Assembly: GCA_902825865.1 (NCBI GenBank)
Contig: CADECX010000016.1
Coordinates: forward strand, 1-64,000
DNA from: an uncultured Alphaproteobacteria bacterium
GTDB lineage: Bacteria; Pseudomonadota; Alphaproteobacteria; Micropepsales; Micropepsaceae
DNA: 64,000 nt
Direction of reading: 5' to 3'
The position numbers and the translations under genes are program-made. Of the stretch, positions 62,671 through 64,000 are shown one piece after another (positions within the stretch are counted from its first letter, which is position 1; the number at the start of each line of letters is the position of its first letter). The notes beneath the pieces were generated by a model, which was not told where the DNA came from, searched no databases, and saw only the letters and a program-made list of their open reading frames with translations.

Positions 62671-63078
62671 ATGAGCTTCTTCACCGGTTCGATTGAAATC
62701 CAGATGCTGTGCTGGAGTGTGGTGCTGGGGCTGGCCCAGTTGGTGATCGCCACCACCTTGGCGACCAAGGACCAGGGCCTGGCCTATAATATCGGCCCGC
62801 GCGATTCCGCGCCCCCGCCGGTCACCCGGCTGACGGCGCGCTTCGAGCGCGCCTTCAGCAATTTCCGCCAGACCTTTGTCTATTTCGCCGTGGCGGTTCT
62901 GGTGGTGACGGCGCTGGACAAGAGCAGTCCGGCTTCGGCGCTCGGCGCGCAAATCTATTTCTGGTCGCGCCTCGCCTATGTACCGGCCTATGCCGCGGGC
63001 ATCACGGGACTGCGCACGGCGCTGTGGGCCGCGTCGATTTTTGGCTTGGCGACGGTGTTGCTGGCGGCAGCGGAGTAG
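62671..63078 (+). CDS. MAPEG family membrane protein
   Basis: 135 residues, four helices. EIQMLCWSVVLGLAQLVIAT, RLTARFERAFSNFRQTFVYF (the conserved ERA-xN-xE/Q-like stretch) and FWSRLAYVPAYAAGI are MAPEG hallmarks (membrane eicosanoid/glutathione metabolism). GGGAGGACGTC precedes the ATG. Confidence 0.88.
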   Translation: MSFFTGSIEIQMLCWSVVLGLAQLVIATTLATKDQGLAYNIGPRDSAPPPVTRLTARFERAFSNFRQTFVYFAVAVLVVTALDKSSPASALGAQIYFWSRLAYVPAYAAGITGLRTALWAASIFGLATVLLAAAE

Positions 63079-63102
63079 GACTATCGGCAGGGTTAAGCCG
63101 GT

Positions 63103-63384
63103 TCAACGCTTCACTGTGAGACCTTTGCGCCAGCTGATCGAGCCGGGTTGCGGCCTGCCGATGGTGCCGCCGGCCTCCCAGGTCTTGCAGGACTTGTCGA
63201 TGGAGGAACGTCCGCCATTGGTGTCATTGGTCTGATGCGCCGCCCTGGCGCGGGTGCGCTCTTCCGACGACATCATCACCGTTTCCCGCCCGGGACAGCC
63301 GATGGCGTAACCGCCGTCGGCATAGACCGGTACCGGGGAACCTGCGCCCACAATCAGCAGGCTCCACAAGGCAAACTTCCGCAT
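63103..63384 (-). CDS. exported hypothetical protein
   Basis: 93 residues with a signal peptide (MRKFALWSLLIVGAGSPVPVYA) and two Cys in the mature part (AIGCPGRETVM, DKSCKTWEAGG). GGAGGAATGA precedes the ATG at 63384. No family. Confidence 0.65.
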   Translation of the reverse strand: MRKFALWSLLIVGAGSPVPVYADGGYAIGCPGRETVMMSSEERTRARAAHQTNDTNGGRSSIDKSCKTWEAGGTIGRPQPGSISWRKGLTVKR

Positions 63385-63475
63385 TCATTCCTCCAGGTTA
63401 AGGGAGGTTTTTAGCGCAGCGTGGGACGCCTGAAAACCTTGGCATCTGACAATCCGTCAATGCTTGATTGTATGG

Positions 63476-63691
63476 TTAAGCATGCCTGCGGCGGATGATG
63501 GCATCCAGCTTGCCGGGCAGCTTGGAGACGAAATGCTCCCGGTCCCAGGCGATCTTGGCTTCGGCGAAAATCTTTTCCTGCACCTCGCGCGGCAGAAGCG
63601 GCCAGGCGGTGATCACCGCCGATCCCAGCCGGCGCACCAGGCATTCTTCCTCGGCCGGATATTTGAAAGTCTTTTCTTCGACGAACGCCAT
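63476..63691 (-). CDS. 71-residue hypothetical protein
   Basis: MAFVEEKTFKYPAEEECLVR then LGSAVITAWPLLPREVQEKI and a basic tail. Soluble, helical; start ATG 63691. Unknown. Confidence 0.6.
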   Translation of the reverse strand: MAFVEEKTFKYPAEEECLVRRLGSAVITAWPLLPREVQEKIFAEAKIAWDREHFVSKLPGKLDAIIRRRHA

Positions 63692-63863
63692 GCGCCCTCG
63701 CTAACTGGTTGAAGGATGGGCCGGGGCTAGAAGGGGAACTCTGGCCGCGTCGGACATGAAGGGGAGCCGAGGCTCGACCCTTATAGGTCTTAATTCGGGT
63801 AAAAGCCTAAATCAGATCGCGCGGATATGGGAACCGAAATTTTTGGAACTATTTTCGCCCTTT

Positions 63864-63973
63864 TCTAGGGCGAGGGGTTTTGCGGCGTGAGCAGGAGCGG
63901 GGGAGCGATGTGGGCTTCAGACGCCCATGAGCGACCCCGCGACGAACTCACGACGCAAAAGAACCGCCCTAGC
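63864..63973 (-). ncRNA. structured element C, copy 3
   Basis: Same fold as copies 1 and 2: CTAGGGC/GCCCTAG, TTTTGCG/CGCAAAA, GTGAG/CTCAC, GCGGGG/CCCCGC and an apical TGGGC/GCCCA, with loops CAGGA and GACGAA conserved. Its right arm contains CTA (63969-63971), the stop of a possible minus-strand gene. Confidence 0.65.
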
Positions 63974-64000
63974 GTTTCTTCTGGCGGTCCTTGCGCGCTT
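63969..64000 (-). CDS. possible 3' end of a gene running out of the window
   Basis: Minus-strand codons give ARKDRQKKR then TAG, an arginine/lysine-rich end. Support is indirect: element C also abuts stop codons at its other two sites, and the stop here falls in the element's outer arm as in copy 2. Only 32 bases are visible. Confidence 0.3.
   Translation of the reverse strand, partial: ARKDRQKKR

Overview
The window reads as chromosomal DNA of a GC-rich alphaproteobacterium. Indicators are the F1Fo-ATPase zeta inhibitor (DUF1476) gene, the purC-purS-purQ-purL run followed by a BolA gene and a Grx4 gene, the argH-lipoprotein-lysA-DUF4175 run, hpt/zinc-ribbon/ftsE-ftsX/ydcF/plsC, the metX-metW block facing hisC-tyrA, a B12-dependent ribonucleotide reductase, and GGAAC-N16-CGTT (EcfG-type) promoter boxes. 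A Micropepsales/Rhizomicrobium-like host is my guess, not something the sequence proves. There is no phage, no CRISPR array, no rRNA and no intact transposase; one tRNA (Leu, UAA) is present.

Layout. 1-9.4 kb: end of a TrmJ-like methyltransferase, a CcmI-like TPR protein, a minus-strand trio (exported HpcH-like aldolase, FAH-family hydrolase, CinA-like protein), map, radC (apparently frameshifted at its 5' end), an exported TIM-barrel protein and purB. 9.3-12.5 kb: a PQQ dehydrogenase divergent from a membrane LytTR regulator, then the zeta inhibitor. 12.6-19.9 kb: purCSQL, BolA, an Rsm22-like methyltransferase, Grx4, a GST and rpsD. 20-22 kb: an island of very small membrane/lipoprotein genes bounded by inverted 17-mers. 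22-29.5 kb: an exported formamidase-like protein, tRNA-Leu, a GT39-like protein, a TPP enzyme with an HpcH/HpaI aldolase, and lpd. 29.8-35.2 kb: small membrane proteins of general-stress type (DUF883, DUF1328, DUF3309, DUF2177), a GT2/GT39 pair and a FATGUY-type single-domain response regulator. 35-42 kb: FAD oxidoreductase-cfa, a LuxR solo, cytochrome c, etfBA and 3-hydroxybutyryl-CoA dehydrogenase. 42-48 kb: TlpA-like protein, argH, lipoprotein, lysA, DUF4175. 48-55.9 kb: hpt, zinc ribbon, ftsEX, ydcF, plsC, YkgJ-like, nrdJ, DUF2125. 55.9-64 kb: tyrA-hisC facing metX-metW, a methyltransferase, gloB, a lipoprotein, a 2OG oxygenase, MAPEG and small proteins.

How the parts fit. Most of the window is housekeeping: purine synthesis, Met/Lys/Arg/His/Tyr synthesis, ETF-linked beta-oxidation and cell division. 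The accessory interest lies in (i) three copies of a roughly 105-nt element whose four helices covary while its internal loops stay identical, each abutting a minus-strand stop codon; (ii) four composite double-hairpin intergenic repeats; (iii) a putative general-stress cluster in which two near-consensus EcfG promoters drive tiny membrane proteins next to a FATGUY response regulator; and (iv) the small-ORF island at 20.0-21.2 kb. Positions and starts were read by eye; no database search was run.
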